A program made the translations under genes and the position numbers. The notes beneath the pieces were generated by a model. It made no database searches. It was not told the DNA's origin and saw only the letters and a list, made by a program, of their open reading frames with translations. From Pseudomonadota bacterium (lineage in GTDB: Bacteria > Myxococcota > Bradymonadia > UBA4248), in assembly GCA_017629415.1 (NCBI GenBank), contig JAGBXG010000223.1, forward strand, positions 1 through 12,411: 12,411 nt of DNA, given 5' to 3'. Positions 1-6,173 of this stretch are shown in pieces. How positions within the stretch are numbered: position 1 is the first letter of the stretch; every line of letters starts with the position of its first letter.

Positions 1-103
1 ATTACGCTTGTTGCGTATGCGATCTGGAGAGACAGCAACGCTTTCAATGGATTCGTTTCATAAGCAAAAACAAATTGACTAAAACCACGGTATCTCACCC
101 AAT

Positions 104-140
104 GCCGCTACGCGGCCACCCTCTCCATGAATGGCGAGGG
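104..140. repeat. two adjacent intergenic hairpins
   Basis: GCCGC (104-108) pairs with GCGGC (112-116) around a 3-nt loop. Directly after it, CCCTC-T-CCAT (119-128) pairs with ATGG-C-GAGGG (131-140), with one T/C mismatch and a 2-nt loop. Both are read directly from the sequence. They belong to the palindrome cluster that fills the left edge; function is unknown. Confidence 0.6.
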
Positions 141-145
141 CAGCG

Positions 146-180
146 GCGGCGTATTTGGCGCATGCCAAATAGCCAGCCGC
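146..180. repeat. REP-like palindrome, GCGGC-G-TAT...ATA type
   Basis: TATTTGGC (152-159) and GCCAAATA (164-171) form a perfect 8-bp stem with loop GCAT. The flanks GCGGC (146-150) and GCCGC (176-180) extend it, leaving an unpaired G at 151 on one arm and gcca (172-175) on the other. The design matches the element at 3295-3325 and, in inverted orientation, those at 6071-6098 and 10579-10645. Confidence 0.65.
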
Positions 181-194
181 AAAAGCGAGCTGTA

Positions 195-216
195 ATGGCG
201 TGTCGTGACACGCCAT
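195..216. repeat. perfect 22-nt palindrome
   Basis: ATGGCGTGTC (195-204) and GACACGCCAT (207-216) are perfect inverted repeats with a 2-nt spacer. The right arm plus the following AAAGCGAGC (to 225) recurs with two changes at 1258-1276, beyond the other end of the HAD hydrolase gene. Confidence 0.75.
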
Positions 217-236
217 AAAGCGAGCTGCGAGCCGTA

Positions 237-258
237 GTGGCGTGTGACAACACGCCAC
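237..258. repeat. 9-bp stem hairpin related to 195-216
   Basis: GTGGCGTGT (237-245) and ACACGCCAC (250-258) pair perfectly around loop GACA. The TGGCGTGT/ACACGCCA core is the same as in the 195-216 palindrome, so the two look like tandem copies. A smaller AAGGC-aa-GCCTT hairpin follows at 259-270. Confidence 0.7.
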
Positions 259-276
259 AAGGCAAGCCTTAAGTTT

Positions 277-320
277 GTAGTTTTTATATATATTCGTATT
301 GTAGTTTTTATATATATTCG
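277..320. repeat. 24-bp-period direct repeat (two copies)
   Basis: The 20-bp sequence starting GTAGTTTTTATAT and ending ATTCG occurs at 277-296 and again, identically, at 301-320, separated by TATT. It lies just past the 3' end of the minus-strand HAD gene, so it would be transcribed as that gene's 3' untranslated region or lie in its termination zone. It looks like a recent short tandem duplication. Confidence 0.8.
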
Positions 321-344
321 AAAATCAGCGCTTAAATATAGATA

Positions 345-1130
345 TCATGAGTTTTTGAGAATACGGAAATCGCGAATTCTCGTGATACCGTCGTCCAATG
401 CGGGGGCATCCGGTCTGTGTTGCGTCAGCAAAAACATGGACGTTGCGCCGGGGAAATTCTTTTGGAACAGATTGCTGTTGGCAGGTTCATTCTCGAAAAT
501 GCCCACCACTTCTCCCAGGCGATCCAGATAGGCTGCAACCTCGTCTTTGAATACGCCGTCGTCCTGATTAAAATCCTTTTTGGTCATCGTCATGGTTCCC
601 ACGACGCCCACCGGGAAACCGCACATGCGCAGCGACTGCGTTAAACCGACCAACATGTTGACATCGCGGCCGGTCAGATAAATCAAGGTTGCACCTGCTT
701 CATAGACATCACAAACAAACTTTTTGGCACCTGGAAGCGGCACATCATACTGCTGATAGTCATCGGTAAAAAATCGCTTGGCCCATTCTTCCTTGACCAA
801 CGCGATTTCGTTTTCATCTGTCACGCCGAGGCGCGCCATCGTAGCATCCACCGCATACTCATAATTGTCCAAATTGTTGATCTTGCCACTTTCAACCGCA
901 CTGACCAGCTGAGGTAAATCGTCGTAAAATTGATCGGCAATCTGACGAATGATGTACATGGATCTGGGCCGGTTGTCGTAAAGCGTCCCATCCAGGTCAA
1001 AGATCACCACAGATGATGCCTGACGCTTTGTTTTGATACGCACTCTGTCGAGAATGCGTTGCAAGTGAAGATTCTGGTTGTCCTGATCTTCTTTGGTCCA
1101 ACTCGTCAGTACAGTTTTGTCAACATTCAT
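345..1130 (-). CDS. HAD-superfamily hydrolase (phosphatase-like)
   Basis: This 261-residue soluble protein belongs to the haloacid dehalogenase superfamily, Mg-dependent hydrolases that act through a phospho-aspartate. Motif I is DLDGT with nucleophile D45 and acid/base D47. Motif II is YLTGRD with T153. The likely motif III Lys is K195 in FKDEV. Motif IV is probably the FENEPAN stretch, E212 and E214. Residues 50-140 form a helical cap. There is no signal peptide. The start at 1130 was chosen because TCCTCC on the plus strand (1138-1143) reads as a GGAGGA ribosome site 7 nt upstream; an in-frame ATG at 1217 overlaps the -35 box of the probable promoter. The gene is transcribed alone, divergent from the DUF434 gene. 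The substrate cannot be told from the sequence; nucleotide or sugar phosphates are usual for the family. Confidence 0.85.
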   Translation of the reverse strand: MNVDKTVLTSWTKEDQDNQNLHLQRILDRVRIKTKRQASSVVIFDLDGTLYDNRPRSMYIIRQIADQFYDDLPQLVSAVESGKINNLDNYEYAVDATMARLGVTDENEIALVKEEWAKRFFTDDYQQYDVPLPGAKKFVCDVYEAGATLIYLTGRDVNMLVGLTQSLRMCGFPVGVVGTMTMTKKDFNQDDGVFKDEVAAYLDRLGEVVGIFENEPANSNLFQKNFPGATSMFLLTQHRPDAPALDDGITRIRDFRILKNS

Positions 1131-1188
1131 GGCGTTTTCCTCCAATTTAGAAAAATAACAAAGCGGATCGCAATGTCCAAAGGACGGC

Positions 1189-1217
1189 ATTGTGAAGACG
1201 ATGACGCCAGCTGTCAA
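1189..1217 (-). promoter_or_regulatory. probable sigma-70-type promoter of the HAD hydrolase
   Basis: On the minus strand a perfect -35 box TTGACA (1217-1212) is followed after 17 nt by CACAAT (1194-1189), which matches four of six -10 positions. Transcription would start near 1182, giving a leader of about 50 nt with the GGAGGA ribosome site near its end. Its position supports the start at 1130. Confidence 0.5.
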
Positions 1218-1257
1218 TAGGGATTAACGCGAAAACCAACCTGCAGGCGCTTGTTGT

Positions 1258-1276
1258 AACACACCATAAAGCGCGC
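1258..1276 (+). repeat. second copy of the 207-225 repeat arm
   Basis: AACACACCATAAAGCGCGC matches the sequence at 207-225 in 17 of 19 positions and in the same orientation. A shorter relative (CCAATAAAGCGCG) occurs near 3229-3241. The left partner of the palindrome is not preserved here, so this is probably a decayed copy. The rest of 1131-1379 holds the HAD promoter and the DUF434 ribosome site; no clear promoter for the latter was found. Confidence 0.5.
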
Positions 1277-1379
1277 TATGCTTTTTGAGGCAAGTTGTAG
1301 AGGTCGTGGAGGCCACAACAAGCCGGTCAGCTGCTTATTCTCGAATTTGAAATACATTTCATTGTTACCGGAGAATATC

Positions 1380-2126
1380 ATGAGAATTGTACGCCGAGGT
1401 TATTTGCCAGATTATGAAAAAATGTTTCGCAATGAGGGCATCGACAAAATAAGAGAAGCTTTAACGGATGCTTTGTTTTTGCTCAATCGCGGTCATCATC
1501 TCAAACGTGCCACACACATTGCCATGGAACATTATCAGTTATCGGATGCCCAAAGACTTGCCATTTCGAGGGGCATGGCATCGGATAAAGAAATCCAACG
1601 GCGCACATCTCACAGGCTTCAAAAAAATGAAGTCGCGGGAAAAACCGTCTATTTGGATGGTTTCAATGCCATTATATTAATGGAATCTCTTGTATCCGAA
1701 TCTCCTATTTTTAAATGTATGGACGGAGCCGTGCGTGACTTGGCAAATCTCAAGGGTTCGTATCATATTATTGATAAAACAGAATCGGCAATTCGATTGA
1801 TTTTGCAAGAACTAGAAGCTTTGCAAGTTGCAAATGTACAAATTCATATCGACAATCCGGTCTCGAATTCTCGGAATTTAAAAGTTCTGATTCTCAAGCT
1901 TGCCCAAGAATATCAAATTCATGTCGAAGTCCATCTCATCGATGCTTGCGACAAATCGTTTTATCAACAAGAAAATGTCATTTCAGGGGATGGTATTGTC
2001 ATGGATAATGCGAAATCATGGATTCCGCTTTATCTTTGGATTGTTGAAAAATATATTCAACAACATAATGTTTGGCTTATTGATTTTGATAGTTTATCAC
2101 ACCCATATCGGCAAATGATAAAATGA
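1380..2126 (+). CDS. DUF434/DUF5616-family protein
   Basis: This 248-residue protein has the layout I associate with the uncharacterised DUF434 (N-terminal) plus DUF5616 (C-terminal) family of archaea and bacteria. Residues 1-66 form the helical N-terminal part (RRGYLPDYEKMF, LLNRGHHLKRA, YQLSDAQRLAISRG). Residues 88-248 start with a strand and LDGFNAIILMESL, and continue with HIDNPVSNSRNLK (157-168) and SGDGIVMD (202-209). Acidic residues D93, E102, D158, D204 and D209 are spread as in PIN/NYN-type nucleases, so a nuclease-like fold is a reasonable but unproven inference. The start at 1380 has GGAGA (1370-1374) 5 nt upstream; a longer in-frame start at 1278 gives an unconserved-looking extension. 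The gene appears more AT-rich than lon or parE, which could mean a different history. It stands alone, convergent with the sugar kinase. Confidence 0.8.
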   Translation: MRIVRRGYLPDYEKMFRNEGIDKIREALTDALFLLNRGHHLKRATHIAMEHYQLSDAQRLAISRGMASDKEIQRRTSHRLQKNEVAGKTVYLDGFNAIILMESLVSESPIFKCMDGAVRDLANLKGSYHIIDKTESAIRLILQELEALQVANVQIHIDNPVSNSRNLKVLILKLAQEYQIHVEVHLIDACDKSFYQQENVISGDGIVMDNAKSWIPLYLWIVEKYIQQHNVWLIDFDSLSHPYRQMIK

Positions 2127-2157
2127 ACCATAAAGCCAAACCTCATTATGATGAAAT

Positions 2158-2199
2158 ATATGATAATACACCATCATATTTATATGATGGATATCATAT
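2158..2199. terminator. AT-rich hairpin between convergent genes, possible bidirectional terminator
   Basis: CCATCATA (2171-2178) and TATGATGG (2183-2190) form a perfect 8-bp stem with a 4-nt loop. An outer 7-bp stem (2158-2164 with 2193-2199) extends it across an internal loop. It lies between the ends of the DUF434 gene and the kinase, overlapping the kinase stop. There is no classic GC stem plus T-run, so the terminator role is inferred from position. Confidence 0.4.
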
Positions 2200-3135
2200 C
2201 ATTAAATCCCGATGCATTTTTTGTCCAAACTCAGTATCAATATAATTATAGATACTTTGGCAAACATTCGCAGCAAACTCGAAGGCACAGGCAAAAATCC
2301 TATCCCATTGTTGGGCAGATAATCCCTGACGCAGCTGTTCACGAGAAATGCCGTAACGAATGAGACCGTAAGCCAAACCGGCATTAAAACTGTCTCCTGC
2401 ACCAATCGTGCTCACCGTTTGCACAGGCTTGGGGGCATATCGGCGCATGCTGTTGTCTGCAGTTCTGAGTTCTGCAGGTTCACCGCCACGCGTATAAATA
2501 AAATGTTGTGCATAAGGCAAAATCTCAGAAGTATAGACGGCATCGCCGTCACTCAAACCAAACAGAATTTCAAAATCCTCATGAGAGCCTCTGACGATAT
2601 CGGCCAAACCCATATTTTCGCGAATATTAGGCATCAGCCTTTCAGCATCTCCCTTATGGGAAGCTCTAAAATTGACATCATAATATAAAATTGCACCATG
2701 CGCCGATGCATAGTCCAAAAATGCCTTGACCTGATGCCGGACAACGTCATTGATGGCATAAAATGATCCAAATAAAACAATATCATCCGGATTGATCTGT
2801 GGGTACACAAATTCTAATCTGTCGTTGGCATGATCTTTATAAAAAACATATTCTGCATCGTTTCTATCGTTCAAAAAAGCCAGCGAAAGGGCAGACTTTT
2901 GACCTTTGTGCACACAAATACTGCGCGAAGACACGCCGTTTTCCTCCAGGAATGACATAATCCGACGGCCCACGCGATCATCTCCTGTTTCACTGATAAA
3001 TTCAGCCGGAATGCCGGAACGTCCCACCGAAACAATACTGTTATACGTCGAACCGCCAGGAATCGCACTCACAGGCTGTTCCTCGCGGAAAATGATATCT
3101 AAAACCGTCTCGCCAATACCAATAATCTTTCTCAT
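2194..3135 (-). CDS. PfkB-family carbohydrate kinase
   Basis: This 313-residue protein of the ribokinase/PfkB fold transfers phosphate from ATP to a sugar, probably in the cytosol. The N-terminus is MRKIIGIGETVLDIIF, with the substrate-binding PGGSTYN at 26-32 and GDDRVGRRI at 51-59. YYDVNFRASH (151-160) forms the mid-domain signature. The C-terminal PfkB signature TIGAGDSFNAG (243-253) carries the catalytic base D248 and the anion hole. Length is normal for the family. It resembles fructokinase-like members, but the sugar cannot be assigned. The start is uncertain: 3135 fits the family's usual first residues, with AGGGG 13 nt upstream; ATG at 3147 lies almost on that ribosome site and is the main alternative. 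It is transcribed alone, divergent from lon. Confidence 0.88.
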   Translation of the reverse strand: MRKIIGIGETVLDIIFREEQPVSAIPGGSTYNSIVSVGRSGIPAEFISETGDDRVGRRIMSFLEENGVSSRSICVHKGQKSALSLAFLNDRNDAEYVFYKDHANDRLEFVYPQINPDDIVLFGSFYAINDVVRHQVKAFLDYASAHGAILYYDVNFRASHKGDAERLMPNIRENMGLADIVRGSHEDFEILFGLSDGDAVYTSEILPYAQHFIYTRGGEPAELRTADNSMRRYAPKPVQTVSTIGAGDSFNAGLAYGLIRYGISREQLRQGLSAQQWDRIFACAFEFAANVCQSIYNYIDTEFGQKMHRDLMI

Positions 3136-3256
3136 TTTATATGCCATTCCCCTCAGGTTGTATATCCACCCCAAACCACGCCATGGGGCTGAGCCACTGT
3201 ATTCCCATTCCTCTTGGGATAACTCAATCCAATAAAGCGCGTGCGTATGCGCTGCT

Positions 3257-3273
3257 GACGGCCAAAGGCCGTC
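3257..3273. repeat. hairpin, GACGGCC/GGCCGTC
   Basis: A perfect 7-bp inverted repeat with loop AAA. It is the first of three back-to-back palindromes in the gap between the sugar kinase and lon. The spacing and lack of a T-run argue against a simple terminator. Confidence 0.65.
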
Positions 3274-3295
3274 TGCGCATAGCTACGCGCAGACG
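3270..3295. repeat. hairpin, CGTCTGCGC/GCGCAGACG
   Basis: A perfect 9-bp inverted repeat with an 8-nt loop containing TAGCTA. Its left arm overlaps the right arm of the 3257-3273 hairpin, so the two structures would compete. The A/C pair beside the inner TAGCTA recalls the offset seen in the other window-wide palindromes. Confidence 0.6.
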
Positions 3296-3325
3296 CGGCG
3301 TATGGGCGCACACGCCCATAGCCGC
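3295..3325. repeat. REP-like palindrome, GCGGC-G-TAT...ATA-GCCGC
   Basis: GCGGC (3295-3299) pairs with GCCGC (3321-3325), and TATGGGCG (3301-3308) with CGCCCATA (3313-3320), around loop CACA. A single G at 3300 is left unpaired. The 13-bp stem with one bulged G is the clearest plus-oriented member of the family. Confidence 0.7.
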
Positions 3326-3377
3326 GGCCAACATATCAAAACATCAGACGAAGCAAAATGAAGATGCAGCAGCCATG

Positions 3378-3405
3378 TTGACGAAACAGATGACGTGTTT
3401 ATATT
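3378..3405 (+). promoter_or_regulatory. probable housekeeping promoter of lon
   Basis: TTGACG (3378-3383) and TATATT (3400-3405) are separated by 16 nt, each one base from the sigma-70 consensus. Transcription would start near 3412, leaving a leader of about 97 nt. I saw no sigma-32-type heat-shock promoter nearby, although lon is heat-induced in many bacteria. Confidence 0.5.
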
Positions 3406-3459
3406 CGTAAACTTGCGGCTTTATCATGCTGCAAAAATCAAAATTCAATCCAACGATAA

Positions 3460-3492
3460 TCACGCAAGCGTGACAGTATGCGCATCAGCGCA
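3460..3492 (+). promoter_or_regulatory. two small hairpins in the lon leader
   Basis: TCACGC-aa-GCGTGA (3460-3473) and TGCGC-atca-GCGCA (3479-3492) are perfect inverted repeats placed 6 nt apart. The second ends 7 nt before the GGGG of the lon ribosome site (3500-3503). They could act as an operator or a leader structure affecting translation, or be chance; the sequence alone does not decide. Confidence 0.35.
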
Positions 3493-3508
3493 AATATATG
3501 GGGAAAGA

Positions 3509-5959
3509 ATGGATTCTCAGGACGGAAAAAAGAAAAAAAGCCCGATTAAAGTTGTGAAAGATGATGACAATTGCACAACTTATACCGTACCGGACGACAA
3601 TATCATGCCGGAATTGCGCAATCTGCCGGTGTTTCCAGCCGAAGATTTTGTCATTTTTCCGACGGGAATGAACTTGCTTCAGGTTCACGACAAAAAGCAG
3701 ATCGAAGCAGCCAAACGTGCGATGCGCGAAAGCGAACATGTCGTTGTCATGCCCGTAAAACCGTATTTGGAACAAGGCGAACAGCCGGATTGGCTCAATT
3801 TGGATGCCTACTATGAAATCGGCACACACGCACGCATTTTAAAAATCAATAAACCTGAAGCCGAAGGACATCCCTGGCAAATTACTTTGCGCGGCATCCG
3901 CAGAGTGCGGCCTGTTTATGTCTATCATGATCCAACATTCGATATTTGCCGCATGCAAATGCAACCCGTCGAAAATGAACCGCTCGCGATTATCGGCGAA
4001 ATGGTTTACGAAGATCAGCGTCTGCTCAGAACTGTCCGACAAGCCGCAAGACAATATTTTGAAAAATGTCCGACAGAACAAAATCCCAAAGATTCCTTAC
4101 GAGTCATCGAACAAGTTTCCGATGCCAGTATGCTGGCGGATTTCCTCGGCGCACAAATCGATATGCCGTTTGTTCAACGCGCTGCCCTGCTCTGCGCCCA
4201 TGTCGTGCGAGAACGCCTGCGCATGCTCGTGGATATCATCGCAAATCAGCTTGAAGTCGCCAAACTTGTGGCAAATGCCGCACATAAAGTTCGCGGCGAT
4301 ATGGAAAAACAGCAAAGAGATTTTTTCATCAGACAACATATCAAAGCACTGAAAAAACAAATCTCAGATGAAGCCGAAAATGATGCCGATGAATTGAAAA
4401 AACGTATCGATGTCATGCAGGCTTCTAAAGAAGTCCGCGAATACACCCTCAAACAGTGGAAGCGGCTTTCGTTCATGCAGCAGGCAAGTGCAGAATATTC
4501 TGTGGCTCGCGCGCATATCGAAACTTTGCTCGATATGCCCTGGCTCAAAACCACAGAAGATCACCTCAATTTAAAAGAAGCACGGGCCATATTAGATGAA
4601 GATCATTACGGCCTCGAAGACGTCAAGGAACGCATCCTCGAACACTTAGCCGTGCTCGCGCTCAAAAAAGACATGAAAGCCCCCATTGTCTGTCTGTATG
4701 GACCGCCTGGCGTCGGCAAAACAAGTATCGGCAAAAGTGTTGCCCGTGCCCTGGGACGCAAATTTGAACGCATCAGCCTCGGCGGCATCCATGATGAATC
4801 CGAAATCAGAGGACACCGACGCACTTATGTCGCCAGTATGCCCGGACGCATTGTCCAAGCCCTCAGACGCGCACAATCCATGAACCCCGTTCTCATGCTC
4901 GATGAAATCGACAAACTCGCCCATGATATCCACGGCGATCCTTCAAGCGCATTGCTCGAAGTTCTCGATCCCGAACAACATCACGCCTTTGTCGATAACT
5001 ATATTGAAACCCCCATCAACCTCTCTCAAGTCCTGTTCCTCACCACGGCAAACTCACTCGATACCATCCCGGGACCGCTGCGCGATCGCATGGAAATCAT
5101 CGAAATCCACAGCTATACCCATGTCGATAAACGCAGTATTGCCAATGATTTCCTGCTCCCCAAACAAATCAAGGCGCATGGACTGACCAAGTCAAATCTT
5201 GCACTGTCTGCAGATGCCTTAGATGTCATTATCTCGAATTATACCCGGGAAGCCGGTGTCCGCCAGCTAGAACAACGCCTCGGAGCCGTCTGCAGAAAAG
5301 TCGCGGCTCGCGTGGTCGAAGGACGTGAAGAAGGCAAAAAGAAAGTTCGCGTCTCCATCGGTATCAAAAATATCGAACAATTCTTGGGCAAAAAACGATA
5401 CGATTTCGACATGATCGAAAAGAAACGTGCCCCCGGCATTTCCACAGGCATGGCCTGGACACCGACCGGCGGCGACATTCTCTTTATCGAAACCATGACT
5501 GTGCCCGGAAAAGGCGATCTCATCCTGACCGGCAAACTCGGTGATGTCATGAAAGAAAGTGCTCAAGCCGCATGGACCCTCGTCAAAGCCAGAATCGATG
5601 CCGAAACCCTGGAAAAAGTCAATGTCCACCTCCATGTTCCCGCCGGAGCTACGCCCAAAGATGGCCCCTCCGCAGGCACAGCCATCATGACCGCATTGAT
5701 CAGCCTGTTCAAAAATCAATCTGTGCCGACCGAAATCGCCATGACCGGTGAAATCTCCCTGCGCGGCAACGTCCTGCCCGTCGGCGGCATCCGAGAAAAA
5801 GTCCTGGCCGCCCATCGCGCAGGCATCCGCACCATCCTCATGCCCAAAGATAACGCACGCGACCTCGACGATGTCCACGAATCTGTCCGAAATGACATAA
5901 ACTTCCATTTTGTAACAACCGTTGACGAAGTCCTCGATATCGTATTCACATCGCACTAA
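3509..5959 (+). CDS. lon: ATP-dependent protease Lon
   Basis: Lon is a cytosolic AAA+ serine protease, active as a hexamer, that degrades misfolded and regulatory proteins. The 816-residue protein begins with the substrate-binding domain (ELRNLPVFPAEDFVIFPTG, roughly residues 32-250). A coiled-coil linker follows at about 265-340 (HIKALKKQISDEAENDADEL). The AAA+ module has Walker A GPPGVGKT (398-405, K404), Walker B MLDEID (D465, E466) and sensor 1 FLTTAN. The C-terminal protease domain has the GPSAG motif with catalytic S721 and the partner K764 in GGIREK. Their 43-residue spacing equals that of E. coli S679-K722. The start at 3509 is preceded by GGGGAAAG with about 5 nt spacing; an in-frame ATG at 3395 lies upstream of the likely transcription start and gives a low-complexity extension. 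All catalytic residues are present, so it should be active. Confidence 0.96.
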   Translation: MDSQDGKKKKSPIKVVKDDDNCTTYTVPDDNIMPELRNLPVFPAEDFVIFPTGMNLLQVHDKKQIEAAKRAMRESEHVVVMPVKPYLEQGEQPDWLNLDAYYEIGTHARILKINKPEAEGHPWQITLRGIRRVRPVYVYHDPTFDICRMQMQPVENEPLAIIGEMVYEDQRLLRTVRQAARQYFEKCPTEQNPKDSLRVIEQVSDASMLADFLGAQIDMPFVQRAALLCAHVVRERLRMLVDIIANQLEVAKLVANAAHKVRGDMEKQQRDFFIRQHIKALKKQISDEAENDADELKKRIDVMQASKEVREYTLKQWKRLSFMQQASAEYSVARAHIETLLDMPWLKTTEDHLNLKEARAILDEDHYGLEDVKERILEHLAVLALKKDMKAPIVCLYGPPGVGKTSIGKSVARALGRKFERISLGGIHDESEIRGHRRTYVASMPGRIVQALRRAQSMNPVLMLDEIDKLAHDIHGDPSSALLEVLDPEQHHAFVDNYIETPINLSQVLFLTTANSLDTIPGPLRDRMEIIEIHSYTHVDKRSIANDFLLPKQIKAHGLTKSNLALSADALDVIISNYTREAGVRQLEQRLGAVCRKVAARVVEGREEGKKKVRVSIGIKNIEQFLGKKRYDFDMIEKKRAPGISTGMAWTPTGGDILFIETMTVPGKGDLILTGKLGDVMKESAQAAWTLVKARIDAETLEKVNVHLHVPAGATPKDGPSAGTAIMTALISLFKNQSVPTEIAMTGEISLRGNVLPVGGIREKVLAAHRAGIRTILMPKDNARDLDDVHESVRNDINFHFVTTVDEVLDIVFTSH

Positions 5960-6051
5960 AAGCCTCAGTACTTTGACCCTGCGTGGCACAAAATTCACCT
6001 CTTGGCACGGTATGGAGTGAAACCGCAACAACTTTGCGTACACTTTTTTGA

Positions 6052-6067
6052 GGGGGGCAAGCCCCCC
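6052..6067. repeat. GGGGGGC/GCCCCCC hairpin after lon
   Basis: A perfect 7-bp G/C stem with a 2-nt loop, preceded by TTTTTTG. It follows the lon stop by about 90 nt and may end lon transcription, although the T-run is on the upstream side. A second run of six C at 6101-6106 could compete for the G-run. Confidence 0.55.
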
Positions 6068-6070
6068 TGC

Positions 6071-6098
6071 GGCGCTATTTGCTGCGCAAATACGCGCC
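6071..6098. repeat. REP-like palindrome with bulged base
   Basis: GGCGCTATTTGC (6071-6082) pairs with GCAAATA (6086-6092) and GCGCC (6094-6098), leaving C6093 unpaired. On the minus strand this is the same GC-G-TAT...ATA-GC design as at 3295-3325. The stem has 12 bp and the loop 3 nt. The rest of the lon-parE gap (5960-6173) has only two TGGCAC motifs and the parE promoter. Confidence 0.65.
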
Positions 6099-6137
6099 TA
6101 CCCCCCATGCGTGGCTCCGCCCCGCAACGCCCCGATC

Positions 6138-6146
6138 TGGTATGAT
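6138..6146 (+). promoter_or_regulatory. possible extended -10 promoter of parE
   Basis: TGGTATGAT gives a TGn extension plus TATGAT, one base from the -10 consensus. No good -35 box is seen at the right distance, as is usual for extended -10 promoters. The start would be near 6152, about 20 nt before the gene, leaving room for the AAGGA ribosome site. Confidence 0.4.
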
Positions 6147-6173
6147 TCAGAGCTTACCTAAAGGACGACTGGA

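Larger units (their letters stand above)
1..344. other. left-edge non-coding region with palindromes
   Basis: No gene is supported here. Short open frames touch the left edge. One plus-strand frame stays open from position 1 to a TAA at 61-63, so it could be the last 20 codons of an upstream gene, but nothing in it is recognisable. From about 103 onward the DNA is occupied by hairpins and a direct repeat, listed separately, which makes coding use unlikely. Confidence 0.6.

Noticed and set aside
1..63. C-terminal end of an upstream plus-strand gene
   Set aside because: Only about 20 codons are open to the TAA at 61-63, with no recognisable sequence, and another frame is open for longer. It is possible but not supportable.
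104..320. CRISPR-like array at the left edge
   Set aside because: The repeats are palindromes of different sequence and spacing, plus one two-copy direct repeat; there are no regular spacers and no cas gene.
3141..3410. 89-codon plus-strand open frame before lon
   Set aside because: It spans the palindrome cluster and has no ribosome site; the product is a translation of repeats.
3412..3508. CIRCE or sigma-32 heat-shock control of lon
   Set aside because: No TTAGCACTC/GAGTGCTAA inverted repeat and no CTTGAA...CCCCAT promoter was found; only short unrelated hairpins.
5984..6008. Two TGGCAC motifs after lon as further sigma-54 promoters
   Set aside because: Neither has GC 12 nt from the GG, and neither leads into a suitably placed gene. 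A TGGCAC at 8117 has a TGC but one base too far away.
5267..6043. 258-codon minus-strand open frame
   Set aside because: Antisense to the lon protease domain, where catalytic motifs prove the plus strand. Its Asp/Gly/Phe-rich composition mirrors the lon codons.
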